Shown here: positions 34,739-47,272 of the stretch, in pieces
Layout of the letters: each line of letters opens with the position of its first letter
Position numbering within the stretch: the stretch's first letter is position 1
NCBI GenBank assembly: GCA_038049695.1
Contig: CP142456.1
Location: 67,917,922-67,981,921, forward strand
Length of the DNA stretch: 64,000 bases
Origin: Cinnamomum chago
Lineage: Eukaryota > Streptophyta > Magnoliopsida > Laurales > Lauraceae
Direction: 5' to 3'
The notes under the pieces: model-generated
Told to the model about the DNA's origin: nothing
Databases searched by the model: none
Seen by the model: the letters and a program-made list of their open reading frames with translations, nothing else
Made by a program: the position numbers and the translations under genes

Positions 34739-36989
34739 CAGAGTATCCAACCAATGAGGCTACCCCTATGTTCTCAAAAGAAAGAGTTAAAGTATGATTG
34801 ATGCTTAATGTATTTGGACACGTCAGATCACTTTTCTAATCTTCATCTCCTAAAATCTCTATCATTTAAAGTGTCACTTCTCCTAAAATCTCTCCCTAAA
34901 AACAACCACTCTCTGACATCAATTATCTGCAAATCTGAATAAAGAAGTAGGTGATACATGTGCCTTTTGAGGGCCATCCATTGGTGAGCACAAGTATAAA
35001 AATCACATGCTACCATAAAGTGGCTGTAAAATGAAATTAAACAAAAATCTTGCAACTATAACACAACAGACGTTTTGAAGGGGGCCCGTTATTCAGATGT
35101 TATGACCCAAAATTATCAACCTCTTTCACTTATTTGTTACCCCACACAATTTTTATTGAACTCAATGAATCTGAGCCATATACCATATGAGTGGAACCTA
35201 TTAAATAAATATTTTTCTAAGCTATTTAGGATTTGATAGGTTGAATATCACGGCCATCTTAAGTTATTAACATTATCTACGGGACACATTTGATGAAAGA
35301 TCAACATATATCTATCATGGGGAAATAATCATGAGCATCATCCATCACCATATTATGGTGCGGGACAACATAGTGGGGCCGACTTTATGATAAATTCGAA
35401 CTATTTACATGAATGGGACCCCCTGAATTACATTGGATCCATTGAGTTTTCACCTATCTGAATGGATTGGACTGTTGATCGAGGGTTAAAAAAAAAACCC
35501 TTTAATATAAAGTCGTTAAAGTTGTGGGCCACGAATGAAAGGGTTAGAGGCATGGGATTGACCCCAAACATGATATATGGGCTCATCTAAGATATACTCT
35601 CTTTCCATCATCCCAAGTCCCATATATAATCAGTGGGGCCCATAAGTGTGTCCCTCACCATATAGTGAGGGATGGATGCACATGAATGTTCTTCATCTAT
35701 CATGTGTAGTGGTTTTTTGTTTTTGTTTTTTGTGCCTTAAAGTAAAAATTTTTAATTATCATCATCATTCTTCTCTCATATAGAATTCTTTTATAGCAAT
35801 TTCAAACTTAGAAGCTGACAATAGCATTTCAATCTAAATCTTATAAATAAATTAGTTTAGTCTTTTTGCTAAGTAATATATTTATTTATTTTGTTATATT
35901 TTTTATAGGTAATGTTTTAAAGAAACCAATAAAATTAGATATATTTTTTATTGTTTGGCCTGAGCTAATCTAAAGTGTCACATCTCAATTAACTAAATTT
36001 AAAACCCAATCTCCTAAAATCTTGTCATTAATATCTTTCATTCTCTTCTCTCTTCCCATATGGAGTTTGGACCATTGATTTTGACAACACTATAAATTCT
36101 TTCGGTGTCATTCATAATGACATTTAGAATCTACCAATCAAGTTTTTATCCGTGTGATTTCTTGAAATCTTGTCCCACCCATCATGTGTCTTTGAAAATC
36201 TCTTCTTTCGAACTCACGGGATTGCTCCCTCCACCTCAAAACTTACCAAACATCTTATATTTAAACTATTATGCCCATCTTCAATTTTCCTACTTCAATA
36301 TCTCAAATAATTATATAATTTAAAAGACATGACAACAGCTAACATATAGCATAGTTCTTTTCTTCTTTCTAAAAATCACGCGGAAAATAAAAATGGGTGG
36401 AAGTTTATAATTTTGAATTTGGTTTGTAATTTTTGTCAGTTTATTTCAAATTCTTGTTTTATGTAGAATCTTGATACATAGAATAAATATCAATGATGAT
36501 AAATAAATAGATTTGTTTCTCTTTTTTGTTTTATATTTTTTTATCTTAAATTATTTTTAGAAAAACTTAAATTTTAATAAAATATTTTTCTTTTTTGGCC
36601 TATCCTTTGTTACTAGGGTTTTTTTTTTCCCCCAATTGAGTGAGGGTTTATTGTCACAGCTGACACAATTGATAGATGTTGCGAATCTAGATATGGGCTC
36701 ATACCAGTCAGCATCATATTGATACACTTGGACTGCATTTCATATTGATATTGTGAGAGAGCATAGGTGATTCGATGTTAAGTATAGGTGGCTGTAGGTA
36801 AATTTGCCTCTTTTGTTTTATCATGAACGCTACAACCTATCTGTTTGAATGGAATATATAGGAGTAATTCATATCATAAGTGGTCAAAACTAAAGATCTA
36901 AAGAGAATATACAGAATTACTATCAAATAAACTTTCTTTTAATGGAAAGTGAGTCAAGCGAAGATGGGAAATAATTACTCAGCTATCAG
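34739..36989. other. Intergenic, gene-free
   Basis: AT-rich sequence with no recognisable gene. From about 36830 it becomes collinear with 39900-40040 in intron 3 of the intact OMT gene, so it includes one copy of a dispersed repeat. Confidence 0.4.
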
Positions 36990-37108
36990 AGAAACACGAC
37001 ACACCTAGTGGTAAGAGTGTTTAATCTCTCAGAGCTACCCATGGATCAATCTCTGGGTAAGTAAGTTGTCTCAGCTCGCAAAAGAAAAAAAAAAAAAAAA
37101 AAAAGAAT
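36990..37108 (+). mobile_element. Candidate short SINE-like insertion with poly-A tail
   Basis: About 120 bp ending in a run of about 20 A. It has an A-box-like CTAGTGGTAAGAGTG and a weak B-box-like GGATCAATCTC. It is flanked by imperfect direct repeats TACTCAGCTATCA and TACCCAGCTACCA. The related repeat at about 40030-40055 runs straight through TACTCAGCCATCA without the insert, giving an empty-site comparison. Confidence 0.5.
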
Positions 37109-37911
37109 ACCCAGCTACCAACCTACCAACTCAAATCATTTTAAAGTCAAGATCTCATCTACTTGCTACTTTATATTCTTTAACCATCAACTCAAATCAT
37201 TCACACTCTACCTCTGTAATAGTCTTTTAGTAGAGCTCATTTGACCATAAATTATTATATTCAATTCCTAAGTACTCCTAAAAACATCAGCCCTATGAGG
37301 ACAAGAATCATCCAATGTAGATTAATATTTTCCCTAAAATGGTGCTACCACCAAATTTTTTTTTTTTTTTTTTTTTTTTGTTTCCAAATTACCAAATGGA
37401 GCCTAAAACTTCGATGGATGTTCCACTCATCGAAGGAAGTGAGGAAGCCCTTCCCTCTCATGCGCAAATAGGGGGCAGAGGAGCATCATTGGAAGCTACA
37501 GTCAAATTGAATATAAACCGGTCTGACCCGAAATCATCATAAACAATACCTAGCTTAGGAGACGCTATCAAGAAGTAAAAGTTCCATGTTGCACCCAATA
37601 GTACTCCTACTAAAATTTATGATGAAGTTGTTCAGAATAGTGCAACGCACAGTACCATCTCAGTTTTCATTATTAGTATTTATAGTATAGGATAAACACT
37701 ACACAACTGTGATATGATCGAAATAGGATAGAGTACTATCTATGCTTAATCTATCTTATCATCTGGATACATTCAGATCTCTATCTGATTGTTTGAAGCA
37801 GTGCATGATGGGAGAGACCCTTATCTGATGACATGGATTATTATCTGATGACCGGTTGCTGCGACTGAGTTGTTGTGCTAACTGAGTTGTAGTACTATAG
37901 GCAGGTATTTG
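37109..37911. other. Region downstream of the intact OMT gene
   Basis: No gene. Contains a run of 23 T at about 37357-37379. The first part continues the repeat shared with 40060-40230. The 3' untranslated region of the OMT gene should lie within about 300 bp left of 37912, but no polyadenylation signal is unambiguous. Confidence 0.4.
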
Positions 37912-38214
37912 TCACATCTTCTTGTAGCATTCCATGACTGAAAAGCCATAAGCACAACACACAACATTCAAACTTGCAAAGCCAGCCCCTTTTGCCAGCT
38001 CCTCTAGTTGTTTCTCAGTTCTTTCGTTTCCTCCATGGATATTAGCTAACATGATCACGTCGAGCTGAAAGATGAATTTTGCAGTGAGATTTGTCTCGGG
38101 GAATAATGGGAGTATCGACTCAACTATGATAACCTTTCCAGAGTCTGGAAGGGCTTTGTAGCAATTATTTAATAGTTTCAAGCAGCGCTCGTCGTCCCAA
38201 TCATGGAGTATCCA
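37912..38214 (-). CDS. Locus B exon 4
   Basis: After the acceptor TTGCAG (38220-38215) it encodes [51 protein letters not shown] and the end [13 protein letters not shown], stop TGA. It holds the catalytic His and both bracketing Glu residues. Confidence 0.93.
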   Translation of the reverse strand, partial: WILHDWDDERCLKLLNNCYKALPDSGKVIIVESILPLFPETNLTAKFIFQLDVIMLANIHGGNERTEKQLEELAKGAGFASLNVVCCAYGFSVMECYKKM

Positions 38215-40796
38215 CTGCAATTAGGAATTCCTTAGCAGATTTTCCAATAAGGCAAAGTCACGTACAAGATAATTAATCAAGCCAGTGAGATGCATGCTTT
38301 AAGTGTAATGCAAATTGAATAATAAATTAAAACTAATAAAGAAAACTATAAGAATTGAGTAAATGACAAATCTACTTGCTTAACAGAAATAAATCAATAT
38401 TATACATAATTAAATAAAATAGGGGTTTTGTTGTCCACCTTAAACTTGCCTTTTTCCAATTTCATGACCGAAATTCAAATGTCACAAGAGTCAAATCTTG
38501 ACTCTGGTTAACATATTTTTTTTAACTTTTTTTCTCCATATCACATGATATCATGAGATTTATCAGTTTATGCACTTTCCGCAACTAGCAAGTGAGTTTT
38601 TGTTTTTATAGAAATGAAAAATGGAATTTTGCGAAAAAGTAAATACACATTTAACCACCATTTCTTTGAACCTATTATACAGAAAGAAAAATTCCTAAGA
38701 TGTTGCATAAAAGCGATGACATCAAGGGTTAGTCTATGGCATCATGAGATTTATCAGTTTTTGTGATATACACTATTCCATGATATCATGGGATCTAGGT
38801 AAAAAAAGCTAAAAAGAAATTGTTGACTAGAGTCAAACAACTCTAGCGACATTAACTGAACAAGAACATTGGTAATGAGATTAGGAAAACTGGGTTTAAG
38901 GAGAATTAATATGTCAAAGCCCCAATAAAATAAAGCCCATGTACAACACTTCAACAATATGTAAGCAAACATCTGCAAATTAATGTGTGATTCTTTAACA
39001 CAAACTATTTATATTTAGTAAATATATATAATGTTTGCACAGATTTAAATTTTCTTAAGCATGTTTAGTTAATTATCACATTGTTTGCTTGTATGGGAAA
39101 GTGACTACTAAATTAACAAAATATCGAAACCTTCGACTGATAATCAAACGAAGATCTTAAGATCAGCCCACTTAAATAACATAAACAATATTGTGGGACC
39201 TCGTGAATAGTACTGTAATAATAGTGGGCCCCTTTAAATGATAATGGAACCACATGAGACCCACTAGATCCAACTAATCTGTCCACCACCGATGACACCC
39301 ATTGGTGAAATATGTGAATTGTAGATCCAAGAGAAGGATGGATGGGTTGAATGTGATGGGTGACATGGAGGGTACCATTCAATTTCCATAACAATTAAAG
39401 CTACAACCAAAGATCAATTCCTTTAATAATTTCAGTAGTTGAGAGGGAAGTGCCTCACCACGGGACTGCCGTTGGATTGACAAGTGAATAACAAGGCTGC
39501 TTATAGCCCACTGAGGTGAAGATAAGAAGTGTAGTCTATTCATCTAATTGGGGTCCTAGACCGAGGGGTATATGGATGGATGGTGTTCCTTATCTTGTAC
39601 TTCCAAGCAATAGGCCGTATATTTCATCTAGAGGATCCCATGTAGATGGTTGAATCTAGCGCTTCACATGTACATGATATTAGATTAGATTGGTATCACA
39701 CTCTGACTACTTATCGAGTAGCTCCCACTTCGATGTGTGTTGTGTTGATGGTAGTAGTTCTCACCCCAGATAGGTACATGTCGGAGCCAGTGAGATTCTC
39801 ATTGAACAACACTATTGTCAAATTTATGGGTTATTACCTAAAATTCCTGAGTTTATCAAACCTAATAAATATTTTAGGTATGAGATTTTGTATAAGAAAA
39901 CTATTGGAGCCTCTTTCTCATATAATATTTAGGAATTCACGTCATAAGTAGTTAGAAATGAAGGCAAAATGTGAATATCCAAAAATGAACCTCAGTAACC
40001 CCCCAACAGGGAGAATTGGATGAAAGGAAGATGGAAAATGAGTACTCAGCCATCACCCTAGTGATTTATATCCTAAAAAAGTAGATGTCCCATCTAAATC
40101 CCTACTTTATATACTTCAATCCTCACTTTATATCATTCACACCTCAGCTCTCACCTTGTATCGTTCAAATCCTGGGATTGTAAATAATGTTTTGGTGGAG
40201 CTCATTTTACTATGAAGTCTAATGTATTCAATTCATTTGCAATCTAATGTAAACAAATAGGTCCTTAGTGGTGATGTGGCTTAAGGAGACGAGAGAGTTG
40301 GCCATTTTACAGATTTGAGGTATTAAAATGGATTGTTTAGGTTGTTCAAAATGCGCGCACCTTTCTTGGAAGAGAGATTTGCCTACAAGAGTCTGCAAAC
40401 TTAAGTTGTTATGGGCATACTTCTTTACATGCCAATCGCAAGGGTAGATCAAATGGTGATTTCTTGTTGTGTATCATGTTGAATTATATACAGAAGTGCA
40501 CAACTAGAGAGAACAACAAAATCTAAAACAATCAGGCGCACAAGGAAAGAACACTTGCATGCCTCACATTTAAAGGTTATGTTTATAGTGACCAAAGAGA
40601 AAACACAGGTTAAAGCCCCAAATAATAATAATAATAAAACTATTATTATTAAACCTCTCACATTGGCAAAACATGCATCATGCCAGTGAAAGATACCTAC
40701 GCCAAGCATCGTCTTTTTTTGGGGGGGGGGGCGACATAAAATTCCTTCTAACATATATATATATATGGGAGATGCTCACGACATAAAATTTCTTCT

Positions 40797-40841
<45 letters not shown>

Positions 40842-43800
40842 GAGATGCTCCTATGAGAGATAGGCGTGCGGACTCTCACATTTAAGTTGTTGACATTGGA
40901 TATGGATGTGAGGCCCCCCCACCTTATCTCTCATAGTGAGGTAAGAACATCTCTCATATATATATATATATATAAATATATATATATATAATGGCCCAAA
41001 GCCCTTGAAGGGCCTGCTCAGTCGAAGCCCTTACCTTACCCTCGAGTGCTAGGGCAATGCTCAAGGCTTGAAGACAAGAAAGCCATTTTTTATATTTAAT
41101 TTTTCATATAATTGTAGTTGATAGATACAAAGGTTAAGAAAACCAAAGAACATAAAAGTGTACAGCTACTCATAAAGACTGGAGCTAAGACTTTTAAACA
41201 ATGCAAATAAACTAGTACATAGATAAAATTTTAAAAAATAATTCTATTTTACACATTTAGATATCCAAAGGAAAGTTTAAAATATCAAAACCTTTTGGCG
41301 ACTATAGTAATAAATTAAGAAAAAATACAATAAGGATCAACATCTATTGTCACCTTAGATGTTAGATATTTAGAAAACAAAAACAATGGAAATTAACACC
41401 AATCACAATTATCGGTTGCTTCTTATTATTTTTAGTTTTAGTTTTTCACCACTAGTGATGCAGATGATCAGTGTCTACCCTCATCCCCATTTTCTTATTG
41501 TTATTTAATAACTGGGGGTCTTTCAGGCTATATATATATATATATATTAAAACATAAAGAAAAATACAAGGGCCTGGCAGGCCGGGCCTGGTACTGTCCA
41601 ACCTCGGCCCTGAAAATTATAGGGCCTGCGATATTGTGTGAAAGCCCAAGCCTAGTGCTTTTTCTGAAAAAATAAATGCCCTTATTTTAAGGGCTTTTTA
41701 AGGGCAGGGCCTGAGCCTGAACCTGTCAAAGGGCCAAATTTGCAGTCCTACATGGTACCCCCCTTAAGCCCTCTACTTCTGCCAATGCATACATCCCAAC
41801 TCCCCCTACAAATAATCATTTGTTATACCTCAGAGGCATACTTCATTCTTTCCCAAAATAAAGTCCCCACAATACAGTCAGAGTAATCGTCCAACTAGCT
41901 CTTTCTTTGCTCAAAGATTGGGGGAGCAATATGTAATAGGTGCATTGAGATTTCTAAATAAAGAGAATTTTTAATAAGGCCTTAAAATCTTGCCTTATTT
42001 CAAAAAAGGACAACAGTTTTAAGACTTTACAAATTAGGGTCTAATGCTTTCAATAAGTTTTCAGTTAAGGACAAACAACCATTTAGAGGTATATTCCAAC
42101 AATTTTTTCCTTCAATTTTTTTAAAATATTCAAATTACCCTTCATTGAAACAAAACTCTCTCACTTCCTCCATCTTCTCATCTTTTGCTTCACCGGCGTT
42201 CTCAGATTGATTTACAACAATTGACTTCCTCACGATGATCAGCAACATGTAGTGGTTGTCGGAAGCATGTCAAAACTTTAAATGAATGGTAGTTTTGGTA
42301 TTTTAAAAAATTGAATGCAAAAGTTGTCAAAAATACCTTTAAATGGCGGAATGTCCTTGAGTGAAAACTTACTGAAAAATTTAGGCCTTAATTTGATAGG
42401 TCTTAAAACTCATGTCCTTTTTTGAAATAAGGCAAAACCTAAGGCCTTATTTGGAAATTTCCCTTATAAATGTCTAGTGTGTGCTTTTTTTTTTTTTTTT
42501 TCCCTGAAGTTCCAGACTTTCATTGTAGATCTAAATGGGAACAAAGTGCCAACACATATATACGGGTCCAATAAAGTGCAATGGATCTTAGTTGCCCAGA
42601 CCTAGGCTGGCCCATTGGCTTTATTTTTGTGATCCATGGCTGCATTTCCCATATTCATGAGAAATTTGACGGTTACGGCCAGGACCAAAGTTTGACATGG
42701 CTTTCGGACAAGACTTTGCTAATACCAACTAGAACTTTTCCATGTTCCCATTGCGCAAAATTTCAGCTGGACAAAAAACGAGTAGGGCCTACATAGAAAC
42801 AAATTAGCAACCAAATTAAATCACTGACCTTCAAGAAAATAGCTTCACCACTTGGGACACTCTCAAACATATTTCCCGCAACATGCTCCACACCTGGTGA
42901 TCAAATTAAGAAGAGGATAAATAGTCTTCACATTTAGGTAATGGGCGAAGCTACAATGTGGTGGCGCATGCAGCACCTGGCATATGCGTATAAGTGAGGC
43001 TCACCTTTAAGAAATTCAATCTATTAATCATTTTTTTACACCCAATCTATTCTTTTCTTAAAAACCTTCAAAGTATATTTGGTGCAGCGTACCATTAGAT
43101 TCACCCGTTGATTCTAAACATGTGCCCATCTTTTCTCTTTCCATAAGAAATTAAAGAGAGAAAGTAGATATAGTTGTCAAATAGGCCGGGCTGGGCCAGG
43201 CAGTCAACGGCCCATTGCCCCGCATGGGCTGTGTTGGGCTAAGCTTGCCGGGCACGTCAGGGCCGTTTGGCCCACCAGGCACGGGGGATGACCCCTACCG
43301 CCCGCCAGGCACAACAGGCATGACCCGCCCAAAAATGACTATTTTTTTAAAAAAATATTCATTTTACCCCTCCAGCCGCCATAAAACGGTTATATAAGGG
43401 GTATTTTATGTCCTTTTCAATTTTACAAAGGGCTTGTTTGGCAACTCTTATCTATATGAAACAGATTTGTATAAACTAGATTTGTTTCAAATGGCCAGGT
43501 TTGAAATAGATAGTGTAGAATTATGCTGTTTGGTTACACTTTTAAACCGATTAAAACAGATTTTTTTTTAAATCAATGGTTGATTTTCTTTTTATAAATT
43601 TATTGACATACACATTGAATTAGTGGCCAATACTTGCCCACATGGCTATTTGTAGTATTCCTAAGAGGATCAATGGTTCAGATCTTGATAAAGGGGGCCA
43701 TAAAGTCCAAAAATTAACTTCAATTGTTCACTTTTGTTATGCAAATATCTCAAGATTGGTGAATGATCAAGGGTTGATATTTGATATGGTGGTTGTTCTT

Positions 43801-46800
43801 AGTCATCCTAAGAACGTGTATGATTCAAATTATAGTTTAGGGCCCCACCATTGGAAAAGAATGAGAAAAATCAGACTGTATGATACAAATCCAAAACCCA
43901 TTTAAGTAATGGTTGGTGCATCAACGGTCTAGAGTCTTTCATCGATTTTTTGAGATCTACATTGAATCATCATTGAATCAGGCACTACAAATTGACCTCA
44001 TTGCAGTGTTTTTCTCTCCAAAGAGGATTAATGGTTCTGATCTTTTATTTGGGACCCACAAATGTCAATAATGTGGATCAGACTATACAGGATTTTTCAA
44101 AAATATCTAAAATTAGAAGATTATCCAACGGTTGAAATTTGGATATATAGCTGTGTTTGACCCTATGAATCTATTCAATGGATTAGATCTTGATTTAGAG
44201 GCCCATAAGTCAGAAGAAAAATAAACAAACGGTCTGCCCTAGGTTACTGTGTGTTTCACAATTTCATTGTTTGGGCGCTGGGTCTATCTACTTAAGTGCA
44301 AAATACTGTTTGAAATATGATGGTTTTGTTGGCCACACAAAACATCTTTCGAACAGACATTCTTCGTGCTTGTGTTTTAAGTGGAGTAGGTCGAGTTTGA
44401 CCGAACCACTTAATTATATATTTGTCATTCTCCGTGTTTTTATTCTAATTTTTAATTTTAATACTAAAAAGACAAAAAAAAATATTCTAAAAAAAAAAAT
44501 GAAAGAGGCATGCACGGCCGAGCCCGCTCCAGCCCAGCCCATGGCGGGCAGTGCCGTGCGGGTTTTTTTCCTAGTGGGCCGAGCCTTGCCTGCCAGCCAG
44601 ATGGAGCGGGTCGTGCTGGCCCAGCCCGTGGAATTGGTGGGCTGAGATCGGGGCGGGCTGGCACGACCGGTTTGACATGCCTATGCCAGGCCTTGTATGG
44701 TAGCTTTTGCCCTTTGAATAATAGGCAAAGCTACGATACTGTGGCGCCGTGCCATACTACGACGCCACGCCTGGCATATGCACATAAGGAATTGAAACCA
44801 TCATATGTTACCTTTAAATGCGGGTGCTTCAGCAGTGACATGTGGCAAATCATAATTAATACCCTTAGTGTGTGGATACTTAGAGATGATCATATGAAGT
44901 GCAGCTCCAACCCCTCCTCCCACATCAACAACCTCATTAAGTCCTTCAAAGCCCTTATATGTCTCTAAGATCTTCTTCATGATGATGGTAGTGGGATTCA
45001 ACATACCCTTATTGAAAACATTGCTGAACCTGGGGTCTGAGGCAAGGTACTCAAACGTACTCATTCCATGGGCCTTGTCGAATGGAACTCCACCTTCAAG
45101 AACTGCATCTTTCAAGTAGTACCTAGAATCATATATAAAAAAGAAAAGAATAAGAACAGGAAGGTTATTAGAAATGGTGATGCAGGATAGATTACAACTT
45201 ACTGAATGGTAAGTCTGATTTGGATGAAGACTTTAAGAATTGAGATACGGGATGGGAACAAGGGGATAGCTCGCCCAGTGGTTGAGTATAGGGCAGGATA
45301 GATGGTGATGCAGAAAAAAAAAGAATAAGAACAGGAAGGTTATTAGAAATGGTGATGCAGAATAGATTACAACTTACTGAATGGTAATTCTAATTTGGAT
45401 AAAGACTTTAAGAATTGAGATACGGGATGGGAACAAGGGGATAGCTCGCCTAGTGGTTGAATATAGGGCTGCACAAAAAATCCGGTATCACCGCAAAACC
45501 GAACCAAACCGGTGGTTCGGATCGGTTTATAGTAGATCGGTTCGGTTAACGGCTTGAAAATCATAAAAGCCGCTTACATCAATCGGTTATAGGTTTGAAC
45601 CCACGGTTAACCGCTTAAACCGAACCGACCGTATGTAATAACTTAAGTGTAGATTTTTTACTATTTTAGTCTTAGAGTTTCGTTTTTTACTACTTTTAAA
45701 GTTATATTCCACAACTCCATTCTCACATGAACTCAACTGTCAACACTGCCTCAATACATCTCCTCTAATCTTTCAAATGACTTTTGATACTTCATTGCAT
45801 ATGGAGGGATTACTGTACAGGGTGTTTTCCTTCCATCATAATTCCTACCTCTCGTTTCAATGAAGTTTTTATCAAAAACATGCACTCTTTAGAATGCTAG
45901 AAAAGCCGGTGAGAATACTAGAAAAGTCAGTAGAGCATAGCCTTTTGATGGTTGGTTTTTGTCTCACTTGACCAATGTTTTAAAAAACCTTTATTTCTGA
46001 AAAATACAGTGGATTCTGATACAGATTTCGTTTGTGTATGACTTTTCTTGACATGAACTATTATGTTATTATAATTCCAAATGTATCATGTAAAATGAAT
46101 GTTTCACTGCAAGCTGGTGGTTATTATTATTATTATTATTATGTTTTTTTTTTCCGCTTGCGTTTAATCCAAACTCTCTTTTTGGAGTAAAATTATTTTT
46201 ATATGCATTTAGTCAAATCTGGAATGTTGGATTTTTATGTTTGCACTAAACATTGGAATAAATGCAAAGGACAGGGTATCATTATTTTGAAATTTTCAAT
46301 GTCTGATTTTCAAAAAAGTAAAATAAAAAACAACGGTTTAACAAACCGAATCGAACCAAACGGTTCTCGGAGGAACTTTTTGGAATAATGAAAATTTAAA
46401 AAAATATGCATATATACATATATGTAAAAATAAATAAAAAAAATATAAATTATATTTGTTTCGATATGGATATTGAGAGAATAAATTAGTAAAAATTGTA
46501 TTACGAACTGAAACGAACGGGAATGGACTACCGGAATGGCCAAAACGAACCAGAAAAAGTTGCTAGTTTGGTCCTATCAACTTTTCTCTTTTGCTGTCAA
46601 TCTCTTGCAATTGAGGCCACCGTGTTTTTTTTTTTTTTTTTTTTTTTTCCAAACTAACAAATCTTATTTTTTTTCATGACATGATGGGGATCACTCCATC
46701 AGTTCATGAGAAACAAGGAGTTAAATGTACCAAAAAAAAAAAAAAAAACAAGGAGTTAAATGTAAAAAATCATCCAATAAGGTATGTGAAATCGTACCAG

Positions 46801-47219
46801 GTCTCCATGAAGACCTTGTCATGGATCATAACCAAATAGGGAGCAATAGAGAACCCATCTCCGTTCCTAGTGAGGAACTTGCACACGGGTGCCATACCAT
46901 AGAGTCTCTCCGTGCTGCCATCCTCACGTGTGACGAAAGAGCAAGTGAGGATAGAGTGGCTGGCCAGAACCTTCAGCATACGATCGAGCATAGTGGTTGC
47001 ATCAGGGTTGTGTGTGGGGAGCTGAGAAGCGATCTCGGCCGTCGAGAGGTGGGCCCCTGGGCCAGCCCTGGCCATGATCTCGAGCAGATCGAGCTCTATT
47101 GCAGCTTTCAAGGTCAAGGGGACGACGGCAGCGCTTGCCAGGTGCATGGCAAACATGCAGTCTTCTTCTTCCTCTTCTTGTGTGGAGGTTTTGGTGTGGC
47201 AGTTGGGTGTTGAAGCCAT
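37912..47219 (-). CDS. Intact COMT-like S-adenosylmethionine O-methyltransferase (locus B)
   Basis: Four exons join without frame error: 46798-47219, 44812-45122, 42829-42893, 37912-38214 (422+311+65+303 bp = 366 residues plus TGA). All introns are GT-AG. Family: plant class I caffeate/5-hydroxyferulate-type OMT, a cytosolic homodimer that transfers methyl from SAM to a phenolic hydroxyl. The SAM loop VVDVGGGVG is at residues 205-213 and GINYDLPHV at 228-236. Catalytic His270 (ILHDW), Glu298 (VESILP) and Glu330 (GGNERTEKQ) correspond to His269, Glu297 and Glu329 of alfalfa COMT. Residues facing the acceptor differ: Ile132 for Asn131, Ile325 for Asn324, Pro184 for His183, Phe137 for Leu136, Thr163 for Ala162. 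Caffeate as substrate is therefore doubtful; another phenylpropanoid or alkaloid phenol is possible. Intron 3 is 4.6 kb and TE-filled. Start chosen at the first ATG of the conserved frame, 54 nt after a TATA box. Confidence 0.92.
40840..40955. mobile_element. 116-bp MITE in a TA microsatellite
   Basis: Ends GGGAGATGCTC and, in complement, GAGAGATGTTC, followed inwards by CTATGAGAGATAGG and its inverted partner CCTTATCTCTCATAG. It lies between (TA)n tracts (40799-40839 and about 40956-40990), consistent with a TA-targeting (Stowaway-type) element or hairpin-driven TA expansion. A partial copy GGGAGATGCTC occurs at 40768. Confidence 0.5.
41963..42463. mobile_element. Foldback element with ~200-bp inverted arms
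   Basis: The left arm (from GAGAATTTTTAATAAGG) and the complement of the right arm (GGGAAATTTCCAAATAAGG) align for about 200 bp, sharing TTGCCTTATTTCAAAAAAGG and AGTTTTAAGAC. Long TIRs without coding suggest a Mutator-like MITE; a target duplication could not be confirmed. Confidence 0.6.
42829..42893 (-). CDS. Locus B exon 3 (65 bp)
   Basis: A micro-exon between CACCAG acceptor and GTCAGT donor, encoding [20 protein letters not shown] and a final Lys. It matches the COMT segment between the SAM loop and the catalytic His. It is easily missed because of its size and the large flanking introns. Confidence 0.9.
43171..44683. mobile_element. hAT-like repeat (TGTCAAATAGGCC end) with nested MITE
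   Basis: Left end TTGTCAAATAGGCCGGGCTG; right end read in complement AGGCATGTCAAACCGGTCG. Subterminal GGGCCGGGC/GCCCAGCCC tracts sit at both ends, as in common plant hAT MITEs. Nested at about 43430-44240 is a fragment of the family at 22140-23154 (GGGCTTGTTTGGCAACTCTT). All lies in intron 2 of locus B. No coding. Confidence 0.5.
44812..45122 (-). CDS. Locus B exon 2
   Basis: 311 bp between TTCTAG acceptor and GTAACA donor. It encodes [20 protein letters not shown], the substrate-facing helices, and VVDVGGGVG followed by [17 protein letters not shown]. Last codon split after one base. Confidence 0.93.
45146..45470. repeat. 175-bp tandem duplication in intron 1
   Basis: AAGAATAAGAACAGGAAGG begins at 45146 and again at 45321, and the copies stay nearly identical through GGGATAGCTCGCC(C/T)AGTGG. 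The second is followed by a CCGAACCAAACCGG-rich repeat fragment (about 45470-45630). Confidence 0.75.
46798..47219 (-). CDS. Locus B exon 1
   Basis: Encodes residues 1-140 and two bases of codon 141: [10 protein letters not shown], a Glu run (EEEEED), then [20 protein letters not shown] and the dimerisation domain up to [11 protein letters not shown]. The donor is GTACGA at 46797. The Glu run and the preceding Thr/Ser-rich stretch replace the usual MGST-type COMT start. Confidence 0.92.
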
Positions 47220-47272
47220 TGCCTTTGAAGCTAGTTGCAAGCTACAAAGCCAAAGGGGGTTAAGGAAGATCC

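Larger units (their letters stand above)
38215..42828 (-). other. Intron 3 of locus B, TE-expanded
   Basis: 4614 bp against 234 bp in the duplicate. It holds one copy of the repeat shared with 36830-37280 (about 39880-40240), TA microsatellites, a small MITE (40840-40955), a GGGCC-rich repeat fragment (about 40990-41750) and a long-TIR foldback element (41963-42463). No coding frame with a domain was found in it. Confidence 0.75.
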
